Below, piece by piece: positions 48,540-56,294 of a stretch of 64,000 nucleotides of DNA. Source of the DNA: Sporosarcina cascadiensis (lineage in GTDB: Bacteria; Bacillota; Bacilli; Bacillales_A; Planococcaceae); NCBI RefSeq assembly GCF_009650995.1, contig NZ_WHVV01000002.1, positions 62,001 to 126,000 of the forward strand, written 5' to 3'. Numbering within the stretch: position 1 is the stretch's first letter; every line of letters starts with the position of its first letter. Both the position numbers and the translations under genes were made by a program. The notes beneath the pieces are model-generated. The model saw only the letters and a list, made by a program, of their open reading frames with translations, made no database searches and was not told where the DNA came from.

Positions 48540-48566
48540 GCTCACATTTATTGTGGGCTTTTTTTG
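48538..48566 (+). terminator. Terminator of the orphan sigma gene
   Basis: AAGCTCACA pairs with TGTGGGCTT (one G-T pair), followed by seven T. Confidence 0.85.
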
Positions 48567-48605
48567 TGGGATTTTTCTGGTGTCCTGTTAGTATGTGGAG
48601 GGGTT

Positions 48606-48874
48606 CCGTGCCTCGACTTAGCAGGGGGTTTTGAACTAAGTGTGTGTTTGCAGTTTAAATTCGCTTTGGCGCTGGGGGATTGCCTTACGCTATGAGCCTA
48701 CTGGCGAAGAGCATGCCTCACTGCCTTAATTTCTGAAAAAACGCAGAAATACGGCAAAGCGAATCCTCCGCTGTTCGCTTTGCAATGGCCGACCTCCGCA
48801 GTTGCGCCTTCGCTGGTGTGGGAAACGTATGACATGCTGCTTTTTTGCAGGGTGCGGAATTAGTTGGTGTGATT
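48606..48874. repeat. Modular intergenic repeat, copy 2 (centre = double-hairpin element)
   Basis: Same left block (TCGACTTAGCAGGGGG..., GTTTGCAGTTTAAAT, GGCGCTGGGGGATTGCC-TTACGC, CTGGCGAAG) and right block (CCGCAGTTGCGCC-TTCGCTGGTG ... TTTGCAGGGTGCGGA) as copies 1 and 3. The centre here is the ~61-bp double-hairpin element (48722-48782). Directly followed by copy 3 in tandem. Confidence 0.82.
48722..48782. repeat. Nested ~61-bp double-hairpin element, copy a
   Basis: Hairpin 1: GCC..AATTTCTG pairs with CAGAAAT..GGC. Hairpin 2: AAAGCGAA pairs with TTCGCTTT. A second copy at 49385-49445 differs in hairpin 1 by paired changes, so pairing is kept. Confidence 0.75.
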
Positions 48875-49090
48875 CCGTTTTCTCGACTTAGCAGGGGGTT
48901 TGAACGAAGTGTGTGTTTGCAGTTTAAATTCGCTTCGGCGCTGGGGGATTGCCTTACGCTGTGAGCCAGCTGGCAAAGAGCACGCCAGTTGTCTCACAGC
49001 AACGGCTAACCCCGCAGTTGCGCCTTCGCTGGTATGTAGAAAATATGTCATATTACTTTTTTACAGAGTGCGGATTTAGTTGGTATAGTA
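48875..49090. repeat. Modular intergenic repeat, copy 3 (short centre)
   Basis: Begins CCGTTTTCTCGACTTAGC directly after copy 2. Left block to CTGGCAAAG (~48979), a short unique centre (CACGCCAGTTGTCTCACAGC...), then the right block CCGCAGTTGCGCC-TTCGCTGGTATG ... AGAGTGCGGATTTAGTTGG. Confidence 0.82.
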
Positions 49091-49301
49091 CTTTGCAATC
49101 GCGTTGATCACAAGAACCTGTGCCTTGTAGAAAAATAAGTATGGCATGAAAGACCTCACCTATCGCAATCATCTCAAATAGCATGCTCATACTGCCACTC
49201 GCGTAAAAAGTATTGAAAAACAAGCCAGTGTACCGGAGTGAAAGCCGTCACGAAGAACGGCTTTTGCGAGTAAAAGCGTAGCGTTAGGAGCATTGGTTTT
49301 A
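49091..49301. other. Intergenic region without recognised genes
   Basis: No gene with a ribosome site is seen. It contains one small hairpin, GCCGT...ACGGC followed by TTTT (about 49242-49265). The 1-kb stretch from 48540 to 49573 is otherwise filled by repeats. Confidence 0.6.
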
Positions 49302-49497
49302 GGCGACTCTGGGAGGATCAGCCCGATAGGATGAGACAACTAAAGGGAGCGAAGCGAAATTAGCGTGCAGAAGGAACCTTGTATTGCCTTAATTTTTGCA
49401 AAGAGCGCAAAAACACGGCAAAGCGAACCCTTCGCTGTTCGCTTGGCTCACCGCGGGCCCTCCAGAACGCGTCCGCCTGAAACGCAGGGAAACGGCC
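49302..49497. repeat. Degraded Bacillaceae-type GGCGACTC dispersed repeat with an insertion
   Basis: GGCGACTCTGGGAGGATCAGC...GAGACAAC...GGGAGCGAAGCG (49302-49357) and GGCTCACCGCGGGC...GCGTCCGCCTGAAACGC-AGGGAAACGG (49445-49495) resemble the two ends of a dispersed repeat I know from many Bacillaceae genomes (GGCGACTCCTGCGGGA ... GAAACGG). The middle is interrupted by the double-hairpin element (49385-49445). Confidence 0.6.
49385..49445. repeat. Nested ~61-bp double-hairpin element, copy b
   Basis: Hairpin 1: GCC..AATTTTTGC pairs with GCAAAAA..GGC. Hairpin 2: AAGCGAA pairs with TTCGCTT. Compared with copy a, the first stem has T-A pairs where copy a has C-G, with the partner changed too. Confidence 0.75.
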
Positions 49498-49532
49498 TCT
49501 CCCCACTTACAAACTACTCAACTGCATACCAA

Positions 49533-49570
49533 AAAAACAGCCTTACTTCGTCGAGAAGGAGGCTGTTTAA
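49533..49570 (-). terminator. Terminator of the SE1832-family / glycosyltransferase-like operon
   Basis: AAACAGCCT pairs with AGGAGGCTGTTT (bulged) around TACTTCGTCGAGA. On the minus strand seven T follow. Confidence 0.85.
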
Positions 49571-49573
49571 CAT

Positions 49574-49762
49574 TTATTCAGTTGCTTCGGCAAGCTGTTT
49601 GTTCAGGTCTGCTAGTCGTTCTTCCATGCCGGCGAGGCGGCGTTCGGCGTTCTCGATCATCTTGTTGTGGCCCGTTGACTCCAGTTTCTCGATATCGCCC
49701 TGCAAACTGATGTAATCCATCTTCAGACTGGCAATTTCTTGTGTAAGCTGCTCTTTGTTCAT
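49574..49762 (-). CDS. Small coiled-coil protein (SE1832 family)
   Basis: 62 aa, almost entirely helical: EQLTQEIASLKMDYISLQGDIEKLESTGHNKMIENAERRLAGMEERLADLNKQLAEA. Leucines and other hydrophobic residues recur in heptads, which indicates a coiled coil. It matches the widespread small 'SE1832 family' of Bacillales as I recall it. It starts 11 bp after the upstream gene, so they form an operon. Function is unknown. Confidence 0.82.
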   Translation of the reverse strand: MNKEQLTQEIASLKMDYISLQGDIEKLESTGHNKMIENAERRLAGMEERLADLNKQLAEATE

Positions 49763-49773
49763 TGGGAAAACTC

Positions 49774-50832
49774 CTATCTGCGATTTTCCCTTAGTGTAAC
49801 ATATCCGGCCCTTTTCCGTTTCGGAAACTCCAGCAAATAACGAATCGCCTCCAGCAGCTTCTCCTCGCCATCCCCGACATTCAGCCGCAGCTGACGCTTT
49901 ACTGCGCGTTCTCTTCTTGCATCATGCAGCAATAGCTCCATAATCGCATTCAGCAGATTTGACTGTGTCACTTTGCGGCCAAGCCCGAGGTGAATGAAAC
50001 CGTTCTGTTCCGTCGGGAAACCGAGGTTTGATTCGAAGTCGTTTTGGGCAAGCACTATACAAGGCACACCGATGACTGCCACCTCATAGGGTGTATAACC
50101 GGCATCGCATAAAATCATATCAGCCTTCGAAAAAACTTCCGTATGATTTTGCGGAGCGCGCAGGACCCTCGTGTTCCGCCGACTGAGCGCCATCATTTGT
50201 ATTTCACTCACGTCATGAGTATAATTTGAGCCAATTAAAACAGACACGTTCAGCGGGATCTGCAGTTGCTTAATATGCCGCAGCGCCCGATACGTCAAGT
50301 TTCCGGGATCTTCGTCGCCGAATGAAATCACCAGATGCGGCGAGTCGGCAGGCTTTTTTCGTTTCAGCCCTGCACCGCGGCTTCGTTTCAGTGAAGGATC
50401 TGCTGCAAACGTCTCATGACCGGCAGTGTAATGATCAGGAAGCGTCTCATGCGTTTCCTCGTAAAGTGTCTGGACGACTAAATCAGCTAAATGGCCGCCT
50501 TCGCCAAAATCATCAAAATGCAGAAGGCTTGGCACTAACTCCTGAAGCTTGGCCACTTCTTCTCTGTGGCTGACACCGCCGTCCCGAATGAAAAGGTCGG
50601 GCTGTAGATCGGCAACATGCTTCAGCAGGGAAGAAGGACCATCCACTGAATAATAGGTGAAATCGGTGTTTGGCTGTATTGTTTCCGTGTCGTACAGGAA
50701 AGTTATTTCTGCTTCGGATTTCAGAGCATTTGCAAGTATTGCTGCACGTCGCAGAGGATAACTTCCTTTTCCGTCAGTTATAGAAAGATACATCACTATT
50801 TTTTTTTGGACTTGTTGTTCGATTGGAACCAC
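49774..50832 (-). CDS. PseG/SpsG-like glycosyltransferase-fold protein
   Basis: 352 aa, soluble. It has a GT-B-like layout: N-terminal KIVMYLSITDGKGSYPLRRAAILANAL, a central LVISFGDEDPGNLTYRALRHI, then MILCDAGYTPYEVAVIGVPCIVLAQNDFE, similar to the C-terminal domain of MurG/PseG/SpsG proteins (pseudaminic acid pathway hydrolase and spore-coat polysaccharide proteins). No other sugar-coat genes are near. The GTG start at 50832 lies right against AAAGGG, so the true start is uncertain; a GTG-ATG pair about 12 codons downstream lacks a ribosome site. Confidence 0.75.
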   Translation of the reverse strand: MVPIEQQVQKKIVMYLSITDGKGSYPLRRAAILANALKSEAEITFLYDTETIQPNTDFTYYSVDGPSSLLKHVADLQPDLFIRDGGVSHREEVAKLQELVPSLLHFDDFGEGGHLADLVVQTLYEETHETLPDHYTAGHETFAADPSLKRSRGAGLKRKKPADSPHLVISFGDEDPGNLTYRALRHIKQLQIPLNVSVLIGSNYTHDVSEIQMMALSRRNTRVLRAPQNHTEVFSKADMILCDAGYTPYEVAVIGVPCIVLAQNDFESNLGFPTEQNGFIHLGLGRKVTQSNLLNAIMELLLHDARRERAVKRQLRLNVGDGEEKLLEAIRYLLEFPKRKRAGYVTLRENRR

Positions 50833-50948
50833 CCTTTCTGAACCTGCTTCGTTCCTCTAAGCCTATGAAAATGTATAATAGTTTATTACAATGAAGAACG
50901 GGCAGCACAGTTCGCCTGCTGGAACACAATGAAAGGGGCCTTGCGGAA

Positions 50949-52886
50949 ATGTTTGATTCATTGCTGATGGACTTAATGTTCGTCATATTAATTGGAGTTG
51001 GATCACAATGGATTGCATGGCGCACAAGAATGCCGGCGATTGTTGTGATGGCGATTGCAGGTTTGCTGGTCGGCCCGATATTCGGCTTGATCAATCCGCA
51101 GCAGTCAATGGGGGATTTATTCAGCCCAATTATTACATTTGCAGTTGCTATTATTTTATTTGAAGGCAGTCTGAATTTAGACTTTAAAGAAATTAAAGGA
51201 TTTGGCCGGCCGGTTGCAAGGATTGTTACATTCGGTGCGTTCATCGCCTGGATTGCCGGATCGCTGGCAGCTCATTATATTGCCGGATTATCATGGGAAG
51301 TAGCTTTCATTATCGGCGGATTATTCATCGTTACGGGGCCGACTGTTATTCTGCCGCTGCTTCGGCAGGCCCGTCTGAAACCGCGTCCTGCTGCTATATT
51401 GAAGTGGGAAGGCATAGTCGTCGATCCGTTCGGCGCATTGCTGGCAGTTTTTGCATTCGAAGCAATCAAATTCATCAATAATGAAGTGACGGCAAAAACG
51501 ATGCTGCTGTTCGTCGGGGCATCAGCGTTTTCCGTCCTGCTTGGCTGGGGAACGAGCCGTATTCTCGGATCAGCATTTGAGAAGGGAAGAATTCCGGAGT
51601 ATTTGAAAGCGCCGATTTTATTCGGACTGGTCTTATTCGTCTTTGTTCTTTCGGATGAAATCATGCATGAAACAGGATTGCTCGCTGTCACGGCAATGGG
51701 GATGACGATGGCGAATATGCCGCTGACGACTTTGCAGGACATCCGGCATTTCAAGGAAAATATTTCAGTGCTGCTGATATCGGGAATTTTCGTTATGCTG
51801 ACTGCGTCGCTCGATCCGCATATATTGATTGAAATATTGAACCCGAAAATCGTTCTGTATGTACTCGCGATGCTCTTCGTTGTCCGCCCGCTGTCAATCT
51901 GGCTGTCAACTATCGGCACGGACTTGACCGTAAAAGAAAAGACACTGATCGGCTGGATTGCACCGCGTGGAATTGTAGCGCTGACAGTGTCGGGGTACTT
52001 TGCAACTATCTTGCTGGAAAATGGCTATAAGGATGCAGAGCTGCTGACAGCGCTGACGTTCGCGCTCGTATTTTCTACCGTAGTCGTGCACGGCTTCTCG
52101 ATCGGCTGGCTCGCGAAGAAGTTGAATTTGACGACACCTGCAGAAACCGGAGTTGTTTTGATTGGGAGTTCCCGTTTCACAGCAGAACTTGCAAAGTCTA
52201 TTCAGGATGATGATCATCAAGTGCTCATTATGGAAGATTCGTGGGGCGGGCTGTCTAATGCGCGGAAACTTGGCATTCCGACGTATATGGGCGATATTCT
52301 CTCCGAGCACACAGGGTACCACTTGGACTTGACGCCTTATCGCTATATTTTGGCCATGACCAAAATGGACACGTATAACGCGCATGTATGTGCAGACTTT
52401 ACACCTGACCTGGGCCGCGACTTGCTTTTCCAGACGATGACGCATAAGCGGACAGCAGACAGGCAGATTAATTTATCGACGGGGCAGTTATTGTTTACAC
52501 CCAGCCTGTCTATCAATGAACTGGAAGAACGGATGACTTCAGGCTACGTCTTCCGTAAAACACTGCTGACGAATCAATACAGCTACACGCAGTATCTGCG
52601 CGAGCGGGATGATCAGTCGATTTTGCTGTATATTTTACGGGCAAATGGTGATATGGAATTCTACACAGCGGAAAAAGAGCTGCAAGCACAGACCGGCGAT
52701 ACGATTGTCACACTCTCTACACCAAATAAAACCATTGAACGTACGATTGACCGCCTGGAAGGTAAAAACAGCAAGAATACCGCGAAAAAAGAAATGATAG
52801 AAACTAAATTCCTGGAAGAACAGCCGAATGAAAAACCGGAACTGCCGGGAGAAGCTCCGCCGAAACTAAATAATATGCTGAAATGA
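50949..52886 (+). CDS. CPA1-type cation/proton antiporter with C-terminal TrkA-like domains
   Basis: 645 aa. Twelve or so transmembrane helices (about 1-395) with the antiporter motifs TVILPLLRQ, GIVVDPFGALLAV (the Asp of the ion site) and WIAPRGIVALTVSGYF. A cytoplasmic region follows: a Rossmann-like domain (about 400-510, GVVLIGSSRFTAELAKSIQDDDHQVLIMED) and a further C-terminal domain (about 560-615). Likely Na+ or K+/H+ antiport for pH and ion control. The Rossmann glycine motif is GSSRF rather than GxGxxG, so nucleotide binding may be altered. AAAGGGG precedes the ATG. Confidence 0.9.
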   Translation: MFDSLLMDLMFVILIGVGSQWIAWRTRMPAIVVMAIAGLLVGPIFGLINPQQSMGDLFSPIITFAVAIILFEGSLNLDFKEIKGFGRPVARIVTFGAFIAWIAGSLAAHYIAGLSWEVAFIIGGLFIVTGPTVILPLLRQARLKPRPAAILKWEGIVVDPFGALLAVFAFEAIKFINNEVTAKTMLLFVGASAFSVLLGWGTSRILGSAFEKGRIPEYLKAPILFGLVLFVFVLSDEIMHETGLLAVTAMGMTMANMPLTTLQDIRHFKENISVLLISGIFVMLTASLDPHILIEILNPKIVLYVLAMLFVVRPLSIWLSTIGTDLTVKEKTLIGWIAPRGIVALTVSGYFATILLENGYKDAELLTALTFALVFSTVVVHGFSIGWLAKKLNLTTPAETGVVLIGSSRFTAELAKSIQDDDHQVLIMEDSWGGLSNARKLGIPTYMGDILSEHTGYHLDLTPYRYILAMTKMDTYNAHVCADFTPDLGRDLLFQTMTHKRTADRQINLSTGQLLFTPSLSINELEERMTSGYVFRKTLLTNQYSYTQYLRERDDQSILLYILRANGDMEFYTAEKELQAQTGDTIVTLSTPNKTIERTIDRLEGKNSKNTAKKEMIETKFLEEQPNEKPELPGEAPPKLNNMLK

Positions 52887-52906
52887 TTACTTGAACTTCT
52901 GCAGAT

Positions 52907-52953
52907 GGGCTGTCCGGAGAATCAGAAATGATTCTCCCGGACAGCCTTTTTTT
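52907..52953 (+). terminator. Terminator of the antiporter gene
   Basis: GGCTGTCCGG-AGAATCA pairs with TGATTCT-CCCGGACAGCC around GAAA, followed by seven T. Confidence 0.95.
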
Positions 52954-52996
52954 GAATAAGTGAACTAGCAGAACAAGCCGACGCAGAGCCTTGCTG

Positions 52997-53127
52997 CGCC
53001 AAAACAGACGGGGGACGAACCAAAACCTCTTAAAACCGCGTTAAGCGAGAATTGCCGCACCAAAGCGGCCCCCAGCCGCGCCAAAACAAACTTTCTGCGA
53101 ACCAAAATAATCTCCCACCGCACCAAA
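52997..53127. repeat. 21-bp phased array, family II
   Basis: CG-N-NCCAAA-like cores start at 52997, 53016, 53037, 53056, 53077, 53098 and 53119: spacings 19, 21, 19, 21, 21, 21. Variants are CGCGCCAAA, CGAACCAAA, CGCACCAAA and a decayed CGCGTTAAG. It follows the antiporter terminator directly. The rest of the 530-bp gap (to 53417) holds no gene. Confidence 0.8.
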
Positions 53128-53417
53128 CATATTTTGTCTTTTATTATGGAAAAATGAGGAGATATCTCACACCGCTTTATTCCATGAAACATCCAGGTTT
53201 ATGTGCAGCTGAATAAGGGTATTCATTAGACACATGTTATGGGAGATACATAGTAGGTTTCACCCGCATATCTGAAAAAAGTTGACAGTAAAAGTCTTTA
53301 TACAGGCAGTCAGAGATAATTGATAATTTAGAAAGCGTTCTTTAGCCCGATTGGCTGACTAACTGACTTTCAGTAGAATAAGAAGTAATGAAGAAAATTC
53401 CTTAGGAGGTGGATGCG

Positions 53418-53999
53418 ATGAATGCTGTAATGGGGTTTGCAAGCGCTGCTGAACAACTGCAGCGGTATGACGCAGTCCGAAGAAGGAATGCGGAAAATGC
53501 CTATGATAAACAGACAGAGTTTCGCGAACAGGCGAATAAATCCTTAGAAGATCTGGAAGCACTTCTGCGCGGAGAGCAAAAAAACGCTGAACAGGTTCCC
53601 AATGAAAAAGCTGAATTCCAAAAGCTTGGCGCAGGTCAAGTGAAAAACATCGCCATCCCGCTTGGCAATAACTTAGAAGAAACGATTGATCTTTGGCGCG
53701 ATGTGCGCAGAGAAGCATACTCCGTGCCGGAACCGACGACAGCGGATTACCAGCTCGGCAGCAAAGCATCGGCAAAAATTGCCCAGGCTGAATTGCAGCT
53801 GTCTCTTCATAACCGGGCCAAAGTACTTCGCGAGCAGATGTCAGCTGTATCAGCACGTACAGAAGCCGTACCTGCAGATATGGCAGCAGACCGCCTGCAA
53901 AGACGTTACGAGAATGCTTTTTCTGTCTATGATATTCAAAGTCAGGCCAGAATTAACCAGTATCAGATAGAACGTCCTGAATTGAATGTCAGTGTCTGA
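53418..53999 (+). CDS. Hypothetical helical protein
   Basis: 193 aa, soluble and largely helical: SAAEQLQRYDAVRRRNAENAYDKQTEFREQANKSLEDLEALLRGEQ at the start, then KNIAIPLGNNLEETIDLWRDVRREAYSVPEPTTADYQLGSKASAKIAQAELQLS and RINQYQIERPELNVSV at the end. The start at 53418 is chosen because AGGAGGTGG is 7-8 bases upstream. The polar helix content suggests a structural or phage/flagellum-associated protein, but I recognise no family. Confidence 0.78.
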   Translation: MNAVMGFASAAEQLQRYDAVRRRNAENAYDKQTEFREQANKSLEDLEALLRGEQKNAEQVPNEKAEFQKLGAGQVKNIAIPLGNNLEETIDLWRDVRREAYSVPEPTTADYQLGSKASAKIAQAELQLSLHNRAKVLREQMSAVSARTEAVPADMAADRLQRRYENAFSVYDIQSQARINQYQIERPELNVSV

Positions 54000-54045
54000 T
54001 GGAGTTGGAAAGTATTTTCGTCAGCAGGCAGCTATAAGTCATCGA

Positions 54046-54083
54046 AGCCCATTTTCTGAAATTCAGTGAAGTGGGCTTTTTTA
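54046..54083 (+). terminator. Terminator after the hypothetical helical protein
   Basis: AGCCCATTT pairs with AAGTGGGCT around an internal TCTGAAATTCAGTG, followed by TTTTTT. It lies just before the ybaK ribosome site. Confidence 0.82.
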
Positions 54084-54113
54084 AGTTTCATTATGAAGGA
54101 AGAGGTTTTTCAA

Positions 54114-54605
54114 TTGGCAAAAAAACAAAAATCCGCGAAGACCAATGCCATCCGAATTATCGAAAGTGAAAACATCGACTTTGAAGTGCGCAGTTATGAG
54201 ATCGAAGATGGTCAAAACGATGGGCTTTCGGTAGCAGCTAAAACCAATACTCCCGCAGCGAATGTCTATAAAACGCTCGTTGCCGCGGCAGGCAAAACAG
54301 ACCTCTTCGTGTTCATCATCCCGGTGGCAGACGAGCTGGATCTGAAAAAAGCAGCTAAAGCAGCAGGTTTCAAAAAAGTCGATATGCTGCCGATGAAGGA
54401 TCTGACGAAGGAAACAGGCTATGTAAAGGGTGGCTGTTCGCCGGTTGGTATGAGGAAAGAACTTCCAACATTCATTGATTCCCAGGCAGAAACGCTGGAT
54501 TATATATTTGTCAGTGCAGGGAAAGTAGGCTTGCAGATGAAGCTGGCTCCGCGTGACCTGGCTGCTGTCACGAAAGCTCAATTTGCAGACATTGTGAAGG
54601 AATAG
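54114..54605 (+). CDS. Cys-tRNA(Pro)/Cys-tRNA(Cys) deacylase, YbaK/EbsC family
   Basis: 163 aa from a TTG with GAAGGAAGAGG 7-8 bases upstream; the longer frame from 54066 runs through the terminator. YbaK motifs: KTNAIRIIESENIDFEVRSYE, VYKTLVA (the conserved Lys that contacts substrate), LPMKDLTKETGYVKGGCSPVGMRKELPTFID and FVSAGKVGLQMKLAPRDL. It would hydrolyse mischarged Cys-tRNA(Pro), protecting translation fidelity. Length matches the family. Confidence 0.92.
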   Translation: MAKKQKSAKTNAIRIIESENIDFEVRSYEIEDGQNDGLSVAAKTNTPAANVYKTLVAAAGKTDLFVFIIPVADELDLKKAAKAAGFKKVDMLPMKDLTKETGYVKGGCSPVGMRKELPTFIDSQAETLDYIFVSAGKVGLQMKLAPRDLAAVTKAQFADIVKE

Positions 54606-54672
54606 CCTCACATCTTCCTAGTTTTCTGCTACAATAGGAAGAATGAGCACGTGACAACTAGAGGAAAGAAGA

Positions 54673-55326
54673 ATGTGTATGCGTAATTTATTGGCTTGGC
54701 GCTGGATTTTTTTTGTCGGCGGAATGATGATCATGTCGCTTGGCATCTCCCTGACGATTAAAGGACAGCGATTCGGAATCGGACCCTGGGACGTACTGCA
54801 CGTCGGGCTGTTCCAAAATATTGGATTAACCATTGGTTCCTGGAGTATTCTCACAGGACTTTTAATTGTTACGGTGTCCTCTCTTGCCCTGAAGGAATGG
54901 CCGAGATGGGGAACGTGGCTGAATATGCTGGTGATTGGCTTGTTTATTGACTTCTTTAACTGGCTGCTGCCTGACGTGACATCCGTTGCTGCACAAAGCA
55001 TTTGTTTTGTGCTCGGAGTATTGGTGATGGCATACGGCGTCGGGATTTATGTTTCGCCAAACCTCGGTGCCGGACCGCGGGACAGCCTGATGCTTTTGCT
55101 TGTGGATAAACTCGGATGGAGCCTTCGTACAGCGAGAACGACAATTGAAGCGATTGTTACCCTGGTCGGATTTTTACTTGGCGGGCCAGTGGGAATCGGG
55201 ACATTATTTGTCGTGCTGTTCATTGGCCAGTTTATTCAGATCGCCATGCCGCAATGTAAAAAGCTGCTTTTGTGGATTACGAATCAAGACGACGAGAAAG
55301 TGTTGTTGCGCTATAAAAGAGCATAA
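54673..55326 (+). CDS. YczE/YitT-like membrane protein
   Basis: 217 aa, five predicted transmembrane helices. It begins MRNLLAWRWIFFVGGMMIMSLGISLTIKGQRFGIGPWDVLHVGLFQ and later has GVGIYVSPNLGAGPRDSLMLLLVDKLGWSLRTARTTIEA, the duplicated G-x-GPWD / G-x-GPRD pattern of the YczE/YyaS/YitT group. Its transport function is unknown. GAGGAAAG precedes the start. Confidence 0.87.
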   Translation: MCMRNLLAWRWIFFVGGMMIMSLGISLTIKGQRFGIGPWDVLHVGLFQNIGLTIGSWSILTGLLIVTVSSLALKEWPRWGTWLNMLVIGLFIDFFNWLLPDVTSVAAQSICFVLGVLVMAYGVGIYVSPNLGAGPRDSLMLLLVDKLGWSLRTARTTIEAIVTLVGFLLGGPVGIGTLFVVLFIGQFIQIAMPQCKKLLLWITNQDDEKVLLRYKRA

Positions 55327-55335
55327 GCCGAAATC

Positions 55336-55370
55336 AATAAGCCGCCTTCCATTTGGAAAGCGGCTTATTA
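55336..55370. terminator. Hairpin between convergent yczE-like and small hypothetical genes
   Basis: AATAAGCCGCCTT pairs with AAAGCGGCTTATT around CCATTTGG. T tracts are weak on both sides. Confidence 0.6.
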
Positions 55371-55376
55371 AGATTG

Positions 55377-55541
55377 CTATTTTTTATCGCTTGTACTGTC
55401 GGCTGTTTCTTCTCCAGGTACTACTTTCTTAATATCATAGTATTTATCAGCGCCCATTCCGCCTTCACCTATCATCTTTGAAATTTCCTTCGTGCGCATT
55501 TCATTCTTTTTAATGATTTTCTTTCTGTCATCTTTAGCCAT
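55377..55541 (-). CDS. Small basic hypothetical protein (54 aa)
   Basis: A 54-aa frame from ATG to TAG with an excellent ribosome site (TAAGGAGGAGGAATTG, spacing about 6). The protein begins MAKDDRKKIIKKNEMR and contains MIGEGGMGADKYYDIKK, with many charged residues. The strong ribosome site and terminator-bounded position support it as a real gene. Function is unknown. A soluble spore or stress protein is possible but not shown. Confidence 0.75.
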   Translation of the reverse strand: MAKDDRKKIIKKNEMRTKEISKMIGEGGMGADKYYDIKKVVPGEETADSTSDKK

Positions 55542-55717
55542 TTACAATTCCTCCTCCTTATAAAAGCATAGTTTACTTTTCCAGAAGCAGAACGTGAATC
55601 TACTAATTAATGAATGGTACAATACCATTTTAACACAAAAGTGGAAGGAGAAACTAAGGAATTGGCTTTATTTGCTGAAAAGTCGAATTTATTCTCGCGA
55701 AATTATTTCATTTAACT

Positions 55718-55744
55718 TGTAACGAATAGGTTTTTCAATCTATA
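55718..55744 (+). promoter_or_regulatory. Possible ECF promoter of the third sigma/anti-sigma pair
   Basis: TGTAAC (55718-55723) is followed after 15 bp by TCTATA (55739-55744). The -35 is a good ECF type; the -10 lacks the usual CGT. It lies about 40 bp before the sigma gene and may be autoregulated. Confidence 0.4.
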
Positions 55745-55784
55745 TATAGGTGTGCCGGTTTCACAATAAGGAAGGAGGAGGGAA

Positions 55785-56294
55785 TTGGAGGATTTAAGTG
55801 AAGTCTATACTTCCTATGCAAATGAAATAAAGTTATTTCTTCTTTGTTTGACCTCACATGCAGATTTAGCAGAAGAATTGACACAGGAAACATTTTATCA
55901 AGCTGTAAAATCGATTGAACGCTACGATGGCGAATGCAAAATGTCGGTCTGGTTATGCCAGATTGCGAAGCATTCTTACTACGATCACTTAAAACGGGAG
56001 AAGTATAGAAACTATTCCAGTCTTGAACACCTGGCTCAAACGGGTATAGAACTTCCATCTAATGAAGACCTGCCGGACATCGCGGTGATAAAGCAAGATA
56101 CGCAGCAGAAAGTTCAGGAGGAAATTCAAAGATTAAAAGAACCTCAACGGGAAATATTCTTACTTCGCACAAAACTGGAGTTGAGTTTCAAGGAAATCGG
56201 GATGATCTTTGAAAAAAATGAAAATTGGGCAAGGGTTACATACTATCGTGCAAAATGCACTTTAGCAGAAAGGTTGGATAAGAATGAAATGTAA
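55785..56294 (+). CDS. ECF-type sigma factor
   Basis: 169 aa from a TTG with GGAAGGAGGAGG upstream. Region 2: YTSYANEIKLFLLCLTSHADLAEELTQETFYQAVKSIERYDGECKMSVWLCQIAKHSYYDHLKRE. Region 4: LSFKEIGMIFEKNENWARVTYYRAKCTLAERL. It overlaps the zinc-finger anti-sigma gene by 11 bp. The EELTQETF and CQIAKHSYYDHLKR forms fit the SigV/SigY-like group. A possible target, the lipoprotein gene at 57018, has an ECF-type promoter. Confidence 0.92.
   Translation: MEDLSEVYTSYANEIKLFLLCLTSHADLAEELTQETFYQAVKSIERYDGECKMSVWLCQIAKHSYYDHLKREKYRNYSSLEHLAQTGIELPSNEDLPDIAVIKQDTQQKVQEEIQRLKEPQREIFLLRTKLELSFKEIGMIFEKNENWARVTYYRAKCTLAERLDKNEM

Noticed and set aside
49091-49301. Short frames between the modular repeats and the Bacillaceae-type repeat
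   Set aside because: None has a ribosome site or recognisable protein motif.
52965-53192. A minus-strand frame with Val/Arg-rich heptads across the family II array
   Set aside because: The pattern follows from the 21-bp DNA period; there is no ribosome site, and the same occurs at 59672-59914 on the minus strand.
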